A DNA stretch of 64,000 nucleotides from Pipra filicauda (GCF_003945595.2 NW_024104380.1:360441-424440), one strand, 5' to 3'; positions 11,105-24,095 are shown, numbered from the stretch's first letter. Numbers and translations are program-made. Notes: a model not told the origin generated them from the letters alone.

Positions 11105-14100
11105 TTTCTTTATTGGCAATATCAGTCTAGCACGGATTCATTCCTTTAAACCCCAGATAATCCAGTCTTTTCTGCCCCCAGTGGTGTAGGTTTACCACGT
11201 GCTGATTTTGGGCTTGGTACCCTCATGGGAAAGTACAGATCCTAAATCAGTTCAGATGATCTGTAATGAAACAAAATAATTGACCTATGTGTGGTTTTGT
11301 TTTTGTGTTTGGTTTTTTGTTTTGTTTGTTTTTTCTGTGGTTAACACTCTATGTTCAGGTCTGGGAGCTGGCACACTGCTCGGGTTTCATTTGCTTGCCC
11401 AGATTTCCAGGCTGTTCTGTGAATGTTGTTGACATCAGAAGGTGCTGAATTAACATCTCCACTGGAGGAAGGGAAAAGATTGAGTGCTTAATTTCTTGAG
11501 AAGATAGCTTTTAAAATGCAGTTAAGGTGTGCAACTGCCAGCACTGAGGCACCTGAATGGCAGCAACACTTTGCATACTTTTAAAGCTGTAAAGTAAAAC
11601 TGAGTGTGATTAATGGGATGGCTTTGCACATAACAGCACAGCTGGGGATTATGTTATTTTATATTCATCTTCCAAACTCCCATAAAAGTAGATTGTTGTA
11701 GCATAGCACTTGTGAATAGTTACGTGATGACTGGAGTTCTCACAAAGGAAATGCACTGCAGAGGAACTCAGCCTTCCTCTGTGGAATTCACCCTTCGAGG
11801 GTGAATATAAACAGCTGGAAGGTTGTCTAGGGAACATTGGGGTCATCATAAAAGTATTGGAAGAGGTGTAAATATTTGGCTGAGCGTGGGAATATGCGAA
11901 CAGGGCATCTGCTGAACTTCTGTGGCCCGGGGGGACTGTGGAGAGGTGAAGGTCCTGCCTGGGGTGGGGGTACCAGCATCACACTCTTCACAGCTGGACA
12001 TGAGACACAAAGCCACGGTGAGGGTGTGCAGAAGGTGCCTCTGTACTTTTAAGGAACATATCTGAGCCTGAAGACACGCCCAGGGTGTCTGTGGGACTGG
12101 ATATCCACTGATATCATGGCATGAGAATAAGAGTCCTCCTTTAAAATGACTATTTAATTAAAATGCCTTTCAATAAAAAAAAAAAAATCAATTTTTCCTT
12201 GATTCATAGTCTTTTTTTCAAAGATCCTGTTATTTGTGACCAGTTGAGTCACAGGAAGAGAAATTTCTCATCACTTAAGTTCTTTGCCATTCCTCTTTAC
12301 TCTTATTTGTGAGACAGTATAAGGTTACCAATAATTAAATAGTAATACTTTAATTTCATTTATTTATTTATTTAATATTAATACTTTAATTTCATTAATT
12401 TAATTTCCATAGCTAAAAGGATTCAGGCTGATTGTGCAGCAGCAATTGTATCGATCTGCACAACAGCTCACTCTCAGCCTGGCAGGTATCAAACAGATAC
12501 AAAGAATATTAACAACAAGCAATTTAAAAATGTCTAAATTTCCTTTACACAAAATTTATTGAGCAGGACTTTAATTTTTTTTAAAAAAACTTATTTTTAG
12601 TAAAAGAATAGTACTCATCAAATCCACATTTCTGGATGTTAAGGACCAAACCAGTCATGGGCTCAGATATGACTTTCCTGTACTAATTTTTAATTTGTCA
12701 TGGATATGTTACAGGCACTTTAAGTGAATGAATAAGAGAAAATGTTAAATGCATTTTAAACCCCCTACTTTTCTACGAAAAATCTCCTTTTTGCAGCTGT
12801 TTGTTTGTAAGCATATGGTATTGCACACCTTTCCCAGGGAATGAGGGTGTGCTTAACTAAAGCTAAACACTGAAAACTGCTGTTATTTTCCACATATTAT
12901 TGCAGTGCCACTTCTGTGCTCCTAAATTTCTTAAAAGGATGGATCCTGCTTAAAGAGAAACTTAAGTTTAATAAGAAATACTTGGCAGGTCAGAAGGAGA
13001 TGAATAATAATTGGTGATATATAGCTTTTCCTGACAACAAGAAGAAATAGTGCAGATATACAAACCTTAACATTGGAATGATAAATAATGTAAATGCATA
13101 TTAACAAATTGAGATCTACAGTTAAAACTATATGCTCTTATTCCTTATGCTTTAAAAAAATACATCACAATAATAGTTGAATTGGGGGTTTTCAGGAACC
13201 TTTGTGATTTTTTAAGCAGTTGTTGCAGAAAAAAGAAAAATCAAGGAGGTGTAAGTTTGACAAGCAGTTATGTGGAGATTTAAGAGTAAAGGTAAAGAGA
13301 AAGAGCAAATGTACCTTCACACGGGTATGGAGTAATTGTGTCAGTGCTACAGCAAAATTCCTCTTGTCTCTACAAATTCTTGGATATTGAATGGAATGAT
13401 CCATCAAAAACAGACACACAGTTAATAGGGAATGCAAAAGATCAGTTGAATAGAAAACCCCCAAGCTTTAAAAATCATCACATCTCAAAAAAAGCCACCC
13501 CAAACTGTAAGTCTGAAGAAATAGATGAAACTGGGAAACCAGCAAAGTCCCTCACAATGTAGATGATGTAGGAGCAGAATCTTAGTCATCTTCTTTAATA
13601 TTTGTAAATCAAACCATCAGGGGAGGCTTTGCCAAGTCAAAAATGGAAGAATCATTTTGCCTGTCTATAGTAAGTTCTCTAAAGTAACAAACACAAATCC
13701 CTTCTATATACCTAGTGATCTGGTGGAAAATTGCAAATTTAGTGGCAGATGGCAGGAAATGGAATTTGCTGTCTTATCAGGACAATAAAGCTGAAAATAG
13801 TTGGGGTAAACTTGTTACAAAGAAAAAAAAAGTTGCAAAAGAAAATAGGACAGATCCTCTAGTTCACATTTATAGATTCTATTGAGGACAATCTGTTTTT
13901 AATTGGAGAGGGCTCCCTGAGCCTGAAAATGTAGTGTCTGAAAGAGCATTTGCAGATTATTGTCATGCTGAACACGAGTGCTGCTCATGCACTAAATTAG
14001 ATTCACTGCTCAGAGACTCCACAGCTCTGGTAGCAAAGGAGGAGAATCATGAGCAGTGTCTGGAACAGCATCTCCACAAATCACTCACCTTGCAGTGGAG

Positions 14101-17100
14101 CCTGAGGAGAGAAGCTGCTGGTTTGTCCAGCTGAGCTCAGTCACTGCTGCTCAGGGGCTCCGAAAACTCCCCCCTCAGGTGACTGACCTGCTCAACGTGG
14201 CTCAGCACGGGCTGGAAGGGCCTGAAATCCTCTCTCAGGTGGAGTGAGACATGAGGAATTCATGAACCATTCTCAGTGCCAGTGAACTGGCTGCAGGGAA
14301 AGAGGAATAAATAAATGATGACTCCCAGTATATGCAACAATACAGGGACAGCCCAGTTTTAGGGGCCACCCCAAATGTTTGCGCTTCTAAACGTTGCACG
14401 GTTTCTCCTCTCTTTGGTTTGGGTGTTGCTGTTTCAAAGTTGGTATTTGATGAGGAAAGGGAAGGGGAGGAAAGATGCAGTGGTAGCTCTGAGTTCACTG
14501 TGATGTGACCTCATATGACCCTGAGAAGGAGCTTTGGGTCTCTGTCCTGGGCAGAGTGTCCTTGGGGGGCAGAAAGTCCCATCCATCAATCATTTCTGAG
14601 GAGTAGCTCTGCTCAAGGAGGAAAAGAATTGTAGCTGTGTCCAATGTCTGAACCAGTCACTGACAAAAGAAAAAAAAAGTCGTCTTTTATCCATCCCTTT
14701 CTATGTGATGTGAGGGCAACAAGCTGCTTCCACTCCCCTCCCAAATAAGGAGCTACTCCATAATTGCTCTGAGTCTAAAACTTGAATAGGTTATCTCTCA
14801 GCACAATATTTTCCTCAGTATTTGCCAAGTTTCCCTAGAAAAAGCTTGTAGACCATCTTTTATGCATTAGTAATAAATCTCCCAGTGACATTTAGAGGAA
14901 AACCTGGTCACTGTTATGTACAAGGTGTTCATAATTAGCACTTTGTTTATAAAAGTTATTGTCACTCTGTGCTCCGAAGGGATCATACATAAATAAAAAA
15001 TAAAGAAATACATAGGAAACAAACAAACAAAGAGAAATTAAAATTAGCCAAGGAGAAAATAAAAGAATGCTTTCCAATACTAAAAAGAAGGTAATTTTCC
15101 TGCAGAGCAGCAGAGAGTTGAGAAAGGTTATTTTTCTTTTTTTGATGCAAAAATGCTTTTGTGTTTTTGGTCATGTGTTCTTCACCTTGTGTCCATTTCA
15201 CCTGAAGTCCAGTGCTCTTATTCTGCTCCTAATTCCTAATCTGAAATTCCCTGATTCCAAATTGTGAGTGCTTTAGCAAAGGACACGGGAATCAGCTCTC
15301 AGAATTCAGCCACTCTCCTGCTTTGTGCCTTCTGTTCCTGCACATGAGAACTACCCTTGACTCCAGGATTACCTGGAGGAAAAGCACCTGGATTTGAGGG
15401 TGGGAGATTGTCTTGGCAGTGCAGGTGTTGCTTTTGAACTCCCTCTAATGGGTTTATGTTTTACGTGCTGAGCAGCATTAGCTGAATGCAAGCTGGCTAA
15501 AAACCACAGTTGTGATTTTCATGGTTCACAATGTAAGAGACAAAAAATATAAACGATGTTAAACAGTTCAAAGTGTAAAAGGTCTATAAAACAACCTCCT
15601 CAACACCCGTGCTCAGCTTCAGCAGAAAATTTGAAGTAGAAAGGATCAGTGAAACTGCAGATCAGGAGGTAGGAAAGCAATGACCCCCTTGGCAAGGCAG
15701 TTCTCCAATAGCAACCCTGTCCTCCTCTCTTTATAATAGCTATTTTTACCCTGATATCATCTTCAACTAGAAGTTGGGAAATTCTTTCTATCCTCAACCT
15801 GCAGGATTTTGCAGGATGCACTGAGGATTATGCCGTGGCACTTCAAGTTTTCTTCCCCAGGCTCAATCATTTCGTGCTGGGAAACGAAATGGTCTTTGAA
15901 TACCCAACAAACCTTTATTTCTGGAGCCGAGGGTACAGATATTTCATTTGGAGTTCAAGTACCCGTATGTGGACAGGGTGTCTATGCAGCAATTCAGTCC
16001 TGTGAGACAAAATAATAATTGAATATTGTTCCCGTAGAAACTGAAAACAGCCAGTGGAAACTGCTATAGAGTATTAAAAGAATTCAGTCAAGTTATATTT
16101 GAGTAAATAAGGAACACTGGCAATATACTACAGGTTACAGGACAGGTGGTGCTCTTAAAATTACTTTTAAAATTACATCCTAGAGCTGCAACTTCTGTGG
16201 TTTCTCCCAGGGTCACAGATTGGTATTAAGTAAGTGATTGATCATGAATGCTCTCAAGTTAAAGGGGTGTTTTCTACCAATGCCATCATTTTTCTTCGAG
16301 CAAGTCCATGGTGAGGTAAATTAAATAGATTAAGGGAGCAATAAGCATTCAGCTGACAGTAATGTTTGACAGAGCTATGTTGCAATAAGCAGCAGTGATT
16401 GTAAAACTCCTGCCAGATATAAAGCCAAAGTTAATTTGCTTTCCTTATATCCCAGACAGTTTGGGTTTTTGAGGGATGAGTGTTTGGCTGTTAAGAGTTA
16501 AGTTCAAAATTTAAGAGACGAGAAATATTTGGGCAGGGTCAGTTTAACTTTATTGTAATGTCAATTCTGACTGTCTCGTGTGAATTTGGACTCCTCAGCC
16601 CATTTGCCAGCAGAGATTGATTGTGGGGCAGAGGTGAAGTGACAAACCAGTTCCTTTTGCTGTCCCTCAGCAGCACCACCAGTGGCAGCAGCCAGGGAGG
16701 AGGGGAAAGGCTTTAATGCCTTGAATCCACGTGCCCTGGCAGGCAGGCTGAAAGAGATCCCCCCAACATCTGCCTGCCCCGTAAATGCTCCTTTAATAGA
16801 AATGCTAAGTCACCTCATCCATCAAAATCCATGTGAAAGATCCCTTCCAAGGCCATGGGTATGGATTGTGTGCTGGACAAACAGGAGGCATCATGGATGG
16901 TGTGTTTGCCTGAGGGCATGAGTGCTGTTTTTGTGGCTATTTCTTATTATTCAGTGCTATTCACTGGGCACAGTAGGAAACCCTCTGCAGGACAGAGGGA
17001 ATATTAAAGCTCCAGACTTGTATTTTAGCTGGTGGCTCTGCAGTTACCTCCTTCAGTCCTCCTCCTCATCCCACAGCTCCAAAACCTCTGTGAGCACATC

Positions 17101-17110
17101 CTACAGCCTG
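11105..17110. other. Intronic DNA without a recognised gene
   Basis: Mostly AT-rich. An 18-base direct repeat occurs at 12343-12360 and 12379-12396, around a TTTA run. GC-balanced segments at 11880-12120, 13930-14250, 14500-14650 and 16620-16920 are unexplained; their open frames are short and have no family resemblance. Confidence 0.4.
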
Positions 17111-17302
17111 TTTCTATTTCTATTTCTATTATTTCTATTTCTATTTCTATTTCTATTTCTATTTCTATTTCTATTTCTATTTCTATTTCTATTTCTATTT
17201 CTATTTCTATTTCTATTTCTATTTCTATTTCTATTTCTATTTCTATATTTCTATTTCTATTTCTATTTCTATATTTCTATTTCTGCTTCCATTTCTATTT
17301 CT
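17111..17302 (+). repeat. Hexanucleotide microsatellite (TTTCTA)n
   Basis: About 190 bases of TTTCTA units, roughly 30 copies, with a few interruptions (one ATT slip near 17130, ATATTT near 17245 and 17271, decayed units after 17281). It generates spurious open frames encoding Ile-Ser or Phe-Leu alternation in the transcribed direction. Confidence 0.97.
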
Positions 17303-17849
17303 TTTGTCTGGTTTGCACTTAGATTGGAAACTCTTCAAGGCAAAGACTCTTGTGGCAGATTGGCTTTTCCGTAAGGATCCTGACTTCAGGCTTTTGTTTG
17401 TTGGTGCTTTTATTATAAATACAATAGAAGGTGCAATATCATTTGTGGAGTGTTGAGAAAAAATGGATGGAATCCTCTTGGATTTTGGTAGTGCTGTTAC
17501 CCTGGTAATTAAACAGTTAAAAACTATCACTGTGACATTCCTCATGTTTCATGACCTCATTCACAATCTTCCAATCTTCCTTTTTGAGCTTCATGAGTTT
17601 AAAATGAAAAGATACTGAACTACAAGCGTAGAATTCTGTACAAGGTGGCAAAGGAATCGAGCTCTTTGCTCTCATTTCTCTTTCCCCAGGGGAAAAAAAA
17701 AAATCAGTTTTATCTCACTTTCTCATTCCTTTCCGTTAATTAGTATCATCATCATTCCCCTAATCAAATCATGACCTTTGTTCCCTTGGTTCAGTTACAG
17801 CTCCTGAGGCTGGGTTTGGGAGGACTTGTTTTTTCAGGGGAATTTCATA

Positions 17850-18005
17850 GTTTGTTTTTATATTTTTTTTTTTATATTTTTTATATTTTTTTATATTTTC
17901 CCCACATGCCCAGGGTATTAGGGAGGAGTGTGTGCTTGTACCTATATATATATATACATATATATATATATAATATATATACATATGTATATATATATAT
18001 AAATT
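17850..18005. repeat. T-rich and (TA)n low-complexity tract
   Basis: A T-rich stretch (17850-17900, TTTTATATTT units) is followed by about 60 bases of TA/CA-interrupted (TA)n at 17944-18003. The short peptides it predicts are compositional. Confidence 0.9.
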
Positions 18006-18382
18006 ATTAGAGCCCTTGTTCATGATAGATTTCCTCCAGAGCCTTTGGTATCCCACTGTGCCTATGATCAAAGATTCTTCAAATAATTATTTTGGAAATG
18101 CTAATTATGTCTTAAACATATGCTGTTGTAGGCTCTGAAACGTTGTATGTCACTTGTCAGAAGAATATATTCTCTAACAGATCTTTTTTTTTCTTCTTCA
18201 AGGAAATCTTGTCTACTCCAATCCACTTTTGCTTATTAATGTTAACTTTTAAGAATTCTTTGTGAAAGACAGGGTCCTTAATTTAATTACTTCCAGTAGC
18301 AGCCTGTTACTTTTACTAAGGAAGAATTTAAAGGGGACTAAAATGTTTAAGAGTTTGATTTCGGGTTTGGTTTGATTTTTTT

Positions 18383-18471
18383 CAGTTTTGTTTTGTTTTG
18401 TTTGTTTGTATGTTGTTTTTTTTGTTGTTGGTTTTTTTTTGTTTTTGTTTTTGTTTTTGTTTTTTTTTTTT
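18383..18471. repeat. T/G low-complexity tract (TTTTG/TTTTTG)n
   Basis: Runs of TTTTG, TTTG and TTTTTG units end in a poly-T stretch. Simple sequence. Confidence 0.9.
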
Positions 18472-18953
18472 AAATAATTCTCCCTTAAATAAAAATTGCA
18501 AGGTATTAGGGAAGCTGTTCTGCTTGGGGAGATTTTCTTTCCACCCTTTAATATTATGGCCTATAAAAACAAGTAATACCAAGCAGAGGATCATCTCATC
18601 AGAATGAGGTTAACTAGATAAAGAGCATATCAGAAATAACAGGTTATTTCTTTGCAATAAGAGTTGTCAGTGCTTCAGGGTAGGATTTTTAGCTGATATA
18701 TAATATGTATCAATGTACATATTCCAAAATAAATCTGTCCAGCCTCCCAAGGCAGGACTTTTCTTCCTCACTGTTTTATCTCTACTAATTTTATGCAGAT
18801 CAACATGTAGAAAATGGTTCTTTTTCTGACCCAGTATCAGCCTTTCTATCACCTTCTATGTTGCATTTCAGGCTGAGGGTTTGATTGTTTAAGGAAGACA
18901 AAATGTCCAAAGAGATGCAATCACTTGATATTTGTTAAAAGCATCATTTTGTT

Positions 18954-19308
18954 CAGCCTGGAGAAGAGGATTCAGGGTGACCTTCCAAGACCTCAAGGGA
19001 ACTTACAGGAAAGATGGAAGGAGACTATTTACAAGGGCCTGGAGTGACAGGACAAGGGGAAAAACGGTTTAGATATGAGATATTAGGAAGATTTAGATAT
19101 TAGGAAGGAATTGTTGGCTGGGAGGGTGGGGAGGCCCTGGCCCAGGTTGCCCAGAGAAGCTGTGGCTGCCCCTGGATCCCTGGAAGTGTCCAGGGCCAGG
19201 CTGGACGAGGCTTGGATAGTGGAAGGTGTCTCTGCCCGTGGCAGGGGCTGGGACTAGATGGGCTTTAAGTTCCCTTCCAACCCAAACCAGGCTGGGATTC
19301 TCTGATCA
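18954..19308 (+). mobile_element. CR1 LINE 3' fragment
   Basis: About 350 bases in sense orientation: the 'cagcctggagaagagga' block, the poorly conserved middle, 'gcccagagaagctgtggctg', then 'ttcccttccaacccaaacca' and the terminal gattctctgat. It is 5'-truncated with an intact-looking 3' end, and has the same strand as BRINP3. Confidence 0.92.
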
Positions 19309-22300
19309 CTTGCTGGTCTTCTGTACAGTTGGTAGTTTTACCCTGATTCCTAGAAGAAGACTGCATTCACATAAAGACCATTATCAAATTTAGTAGCAAT
19401 TACTGCTCCTGTTTTGAATCAGAGCACAGAAACCAAGTACTTGGAGCCTAATTTGTCCTTCCCGGGAGATGATCCCACAAGATCAAGAGTAGGACATTTT
19501 AGAGAAGCCTGTGAGTGCATTTGGTGTTGATGTTGCTGTCTTACAGATTTATATTAGACTTGGCCTCCAAAGGAGGGGAAAATAGGTGATGGGTATTTTA
19601 CTGCCCATCCACTTCTTGTTAAATTGTCTTCATTTTTTCACTTAGCATCTGCCTTGCTGAGTACTCATCATCTGCTCCTGAGCCAGCTGATGTACAGCAG
19701 ATGTTAAGCACTTAGTGAGGCAGAGAAGGAGGTAAAAGTGTCATATCATGATTAAATAGTTGCTACAGCTATTATATAGGGTGACCATACTGCTCTGCTC
19801 TTACATTTAAAGTCACAGTGTGCTGAGCAGGAGGAAGCACATGTTTTGGATCAAGCCTGCGACTGCTACTGGAAAAATATATATTTTTTTTAAAGTAAAG
19901 TTTTTTCGTGATTTAAAAAAAAAAAAAGAGGACAAATATTTTAAATATGATTTAGAATTAACATTTATGTTTCTCACTAAGGTGTTTCTTGAAAGAAACT
20001 TGGTGATTGTTGATAATTCCATAGGAGGGACATGTTCATCCACACAGGAGACGTGGTTTGTGGGACTGGGAACTCCTTGCAGTCAAGGAGGAGATTGAGA
20101 GCCCAGAATAAAGGAGAGCCAGTTTAGGGGGCTTAACTAAAGGACAGCAGTGTGTGGTTTGTGTGGGGTATCTGGCTCAGTGCTCATGAGTCAGAGCAGT
20201 GTCTTGATCACTTATTTCCTATAAAGGCAGCATGTTTTGAACTAACAGGACAATCAATATTCATGTTTTCATAGAAACTCCACCTGGACTTTGCGTGTTT
20301 TTTGTAAATTTGTGCTGGTTTTGAAGGGTTGATTTCAATGACTCAATTTTAATAAACAAAAGAGATAGGATAAAAAAGCTTTTGGGTCAGGATCAGAACA
20401 GCTTTGACTGGAACCAGCTGGAACTGGATGGACTCAGCTGTGTCTGGGATGGGGCAGCCCCTGGCTTCTCCTCACAGAGAACATCACTGTGACAAAACCT
20501 TCCCAGTGACACCCCACACACCCCAATAAATCGATATTCAAATATTCACTCATAAAATCTCTTCAGTTGTTTGTCCTCCACTGAGATGAACTCAAACCCA
20601 CAGCTGTAAGCTCAGAGTTGGTCTGTGTAAATTGAGGCTTTCTGGAAACGTGTTCCATGGATTTCTGTTCCCAGCAGAGGTGGAAGAGGATGCTAAAATT
20701 CATGGTTACAAATCCCATTGATATCAGCTGCTGAACATGCTCAGCCTCGATAGAGGAGTCCTGTGGTACCACCTGGGTGTAACAATACAGGCAGAAAACT
20801 TGGAGATTAAAATGCAAATTACATAGTCTTGCCCTCTGCCCAGTTATCTGTCCAATGTCATAAATCAGAAGGTAACAACTTTATGAAGGCTATTGTGAAG
20901 CAAATGGCATAACCAAAGATTTACAGGAAAGCAAATAAAGCAGAGTTTTCTATCTTACATCCAGCAGCTTTTGGGACTCAGCATCAATTCTTTAATAAGC
21001 ACAGAGGGCCATAAAGAGTTAGGGAGGAGCTGTAATGAGAGATTTTTGAAAGGTGAGTTTTCCCTCCTTAGGACAAGAATCTTCTCTGTTTTGGTTGCTG
21101 GGGGGCCATGGCAGTGAGAGCTCATCCCACCATCCCAGGTCACAGCACCCCTGGGAGCTCTGGGACAGCTCAGGAGGGGCAGGTCACTGTAAAAACAATC
21201 CAGAGCTTCCCATTCCACCTGGGAGAGCACGAGCTTCGAGTCTGCTCAGTTTTGGAATAACTTTTAGGTTGCAACATTGACCTTTCTTGTAGAATTGTGA
21301 TTTTTAATCAGGAAATGAAGGGATAAACTCGCCAAAACCCTTTTGGCTGATTCTGACTTTCAAACAAGCACAAAGAGGAATAGTGGTAAGGCACTCAAGT
21401 CCTGGATGTTAATATATGTACTTATGCTTCTAGAAAACACCTAGTGACTACATGCATATAAAACCCAACCCTAAACAACCAAGGTTCCAAATCAAAAAAA
21501 AAAAAAAAAAAAAAGGAGGAAAAAAAAAGAATAAAAAAGTCACCAGACTATAAGTCTGACAATTGATGTAATTTTATTGAACTTCATTTTCATATTTCTA
21601 GAGAATTACTAGAGAATCAGACTTTGAGATGCCATAGATGTTTAGTTTTATCATTGATTTGAAAGTTAGGAAAAAAGAACAACAAAAAAAAAGAAGCATC
21701 TCTCCTTGAGACAAATTCAGATGTGACTTAAAAAGTAAGTCAGCAGTAAATGAGACTCTTGCCTTTTCTCACTGAAACAATGCAATGAAAAGGGAAGAAA
21801 CTGTACAACCATCATCATTCATGTGGCAACAATAGATCTGACTGCAGCAGACAAAACAAGTTCTTTAAAGTGTGCATTGCTGGGAATAATAAGAACTGAA
21901 AAATACAAAGAAAGAAGATAATTTTTCTGACTATTTCCATGTAACTCTGCTGTTCCCATTGTCTTTCTTCTAGTGACTCTGTCTCATCAGCCTGAACCGT
22001 TGGTTTCAGTCTGTTTTCCCAGTGGGATGTAGGACATTAACTGTTTCTTCTGGTGAAACCAAAATGAAATGCCAAGAAGAACATGAAAGTGATATTTTAA
22101 TTTTGTCTCCAAAGATGCAAAATAAACACAACATGTTCATTCTTGTCTTCCTGCAGAGACATTGTAGTGCTGGAAGTTATCAGAAGAATTAAGGCTGAAT
22201 TTGTCTGGGAGGGGTGCAGGGTCCTATTTGCTATTCCAAGGAAGCATTTTGGCTCGCTGTCTATGAATCAGTGCAGCTCCAGCCAGTACCCAAAAAAACC

Positions 22301-22704
22301 TTCAAAATAAAATGGAGGGACAGCACAGTTATAGACACTTAGATACAGACAAAACACCTTGTGTCCCAAATGGAATGGGGAAAAATCATCTCAGCTGGGC
22401 AGGATTTCAAGAAGTTAATGTGAAGACAATTACAGAAAAATGGCTCTTCGTCAGTCCTCTTTGACAGAGGTACAGAGACAGAAAATACACCAACCAACTG
22501 TTTCTGTCGTGCCTGTGAGTTTGTAAGGAAACTTTTCCTTTGTGATTTTGCATTGTTAAGAGGCAATTTATCCATGCGTTTATGTGACAGCAGATGCTGT
22601 CATCTGCCTATGGTGCCTTAATCTGATACTAAAAACAGCTTTATTTTTCTCTTTCTGATCAGCTCTAACAGAGTTGTGTTTGTCGTGTGCGGGTCTCTCT
22701 TTGT
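19309..22704. other. Intronic DNA before the last exon
   Basis: AT-rich with a 21-A run at 21494-21514. GC-balanced portions at 20390-20520 and 21060-21240 match no family I know. No additional exon was recognised. Confidence 0.45.
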
Positions 22705-22731
22705 GTTAAACGGGCTCTTTTCCCGTTGCAG
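22705..22731 (+). promoter_or_regulatory. BRINP3: 3' splice acceptor of the last BRINP3 intron
   Basis: A pyrimidine-rich run interrupted by a few purines (22715-22728) leads into CAG at 22729-22731. Conserved BRINP protein sequence (SSNYWLNRIQ) starts one base after this AG. The reading frame stays open upstream to 22676, but that translation does not resemble the family, so it is intron. The tract is moderate in strength. The upstream donor is not in the window. Confidence 0.85.
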
Positions 22732-23848
22732 GTCTTCCAACTATTGGCTCAACCGCATCCAGTCCTTCCTCTACTGCAACGAGAACGGGCTCCTGGGAAG
22801 CTTTTCCGAGGAGACCCACACGTGCACGTGCCCCAACGACCAGGTGGCCTGCCAGGGGTTCCTGCCCTGCACGGTGGGGGACGGCCCCGCGTGCCTGAGC
22901 TGCGCCCCCGACAACCGCACCCGCTGCGGGAGCTGCAACGCCGGCTACATGCTGAGCCAGGGGCTGTGCAAGCCCGAGGTGGCCGACTCCACCGAGCACT
23001 ACATCGGCTTCGAGACCGACCTGCAGGACCTGGAGATGAAGTATTTGCTGCAGAAGACGGACAGGAGGATCGAGGTCCACGCCATCTTCATCAGCAACGA
23101 CATGCGCCTCAACAGCTGGTTCGACCCCTCGTGGCGCAAGAGGATGCTCCTCACCCTGAAGAGCAACAAGTACAAGTCCAGCCTGGTGCACATGATACTG
23201 GGCCTCTCCCTGCAGATTTGCCTGACTAAAAACAGCACCTTAGAGCCCGTCCTCGCTGTTTATGTCAACCCTTTTGGAGGCAGCCACTCTGAGAGCTGGT
23301 TTATGCCTGTGAACGAAAATAATTTCCCAGACTGGGAGCGGACTAAGCTGGACCTACCCCTGCAGTGTTATAACTGGACGCTGACTCTGGGCAACAAGTG
23401 GAAGACATTTTTTGAAACTGTGCACATCTATCTGAGGAGTCGAATAAAGTCAAACGGTCCAAACGGCAATGAGAGCATCTACTACGAACCCCTGGAATTT
23501 ATCGATCCCTCCAGAAATCTGGGCTACATGAAAATCAATAACATCCAAGTGTTTGGCTACAGCATGCACTTCGACCCAGAGGCAATTCGAGACTTGATTT
23601 TGCAGCTGGACTACCCCTACACTCAGGGCTCACAGGACTCGGCACTTTTGCAGTTGTTGGAGATCCGGGACCGTGTAAATAAACTCTCTCCCCCCGGCCA
23701 ACGTCGCCTGGACCTCTTCTCTTGCTTGCTCCGTCATAGACTCAAGCTGTCGACCAGCGAGGTGGTGAGGATCCAATCTGCTTTGCAGGCCTTTAATGCC
23801 AAATTGCCAAACACAGTGGATTATGACACAACCAAATTATGTAGTTAA
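22732..23848 (+). CDS. BRINP3: BRINP3 terminal coding exon (partial gene, C-terminal 371 residues)
   Basis: The exon follows a CAG acceptor at 22729-22731. Its first base completes a split codon (phase 2 intron), then 371 codons run to TAA at 23846-23848. Known of the family: BRINP proteins are secreted or ER-lumenal neuronal proteins linked to cell-cycle suppression, with an N-terminal MACPF domain, a cysteine-rich segment and a conserved C-terminal domain; human BRINP3 is about 766 residues, so this is roughly the second half. Seen here, numbering from the first full codon: ten cysteines at 15-79 (including CTCPND, CLSC, CGSC) forming the EGF-like region; further cysteines at 163, 212, 331 and 370; and N-glycosylation sequons at N61, N167, N214 and N246. 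The C-terminus DYDTTKLCS and the NGPNGNES stretch match BRINP3 rather than BRINP1 as I recall them; BRINP2 is the main alternative. Upstream exons lie outside the window. Oddity: about 97% of the first 153 codons end in G or C, and the bias then drops sharply. Confidence 0.95.
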
Positions 23849-24047
23849 CCATAAATGTGAAGCACAACACAAAACCTTGAAGGAGTTTTTACAGTGCTTT
23901 TGTGGAACAGTTTATGTTTGGAAGAGTACATTTAAATTGTCTTTTCAATATCTGTCTTATATCAGTCAATACTGTTGGATGGCAATTTACACACATGAAC
24001 TTGCTGACAATGAATATATTATACCTGCAGTTTTGGTTTATGAATGA

Positions 24048-24053
24048 AATAAA
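24048..24053 (+). terminator. BRINP3: Polyadenylation signal AATAAA (proximal)
   Basis: Canonical AATAAA 200 bases after the stop codon. It is the first of three in the 3' UTR and could give a shorter transcript. Confidence 0.5.
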
Positions 24054-24089
24054 TACTGACACCAGTCTAGAAGACGTTCTACTTTTTAC

Positions 24090-24095
24090 AATAAA
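24090..24095 (+). terminator. BRINP3: Polyadenylation signal AATAAA (middle)
   Basis: Second canonical AATAAA, 42 bases after the first. It is followed by T-rich DNA (ttcatttgtaattttatatgtt), which could act as a downstream element. Confidence 0.5.

Larger units (their letters stand above)
1..22731 (+). other. BRINP3: Last intron of BRINP3 (3' part, no other exon recognised)
   Basis: Everything upstream of the acceptor at 22731 is taken as intron. BRINP genes are known for very long introns, and no open frame here resembles the MACPF or linker parts of the family. Short ORFs (60-210 codons) occur on both strands but look random or repeat-derived. The intron continues beyond the left edge. 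Its contents are itemised separately. Confidence 0.75.

Noticed and set aside
16922..17374. 150-codon frame with Phe-Leu repeats and a 96-codon frame with Ile-Ser repeats
   Set aside because: Direct translation of the TTTCTA microsatellite.
22676..22731. Upstream extension of the BRINP3 frame, including an apparent start
   Set aside because: Codons before the CAG at 22731 do not match the family, and the frame opens with GTG rather than ATG. This is intron sequence.
22706..23191. 161-codon open frame antisense to the BRINP3 exon, and a 180-codon frame on the + strand (22687-23229)
   Set aside because: Both are produced by the extreme GC-richness of the exon's first half; neither resembles a known protein, and the conserved frame is the BRINP3 one.
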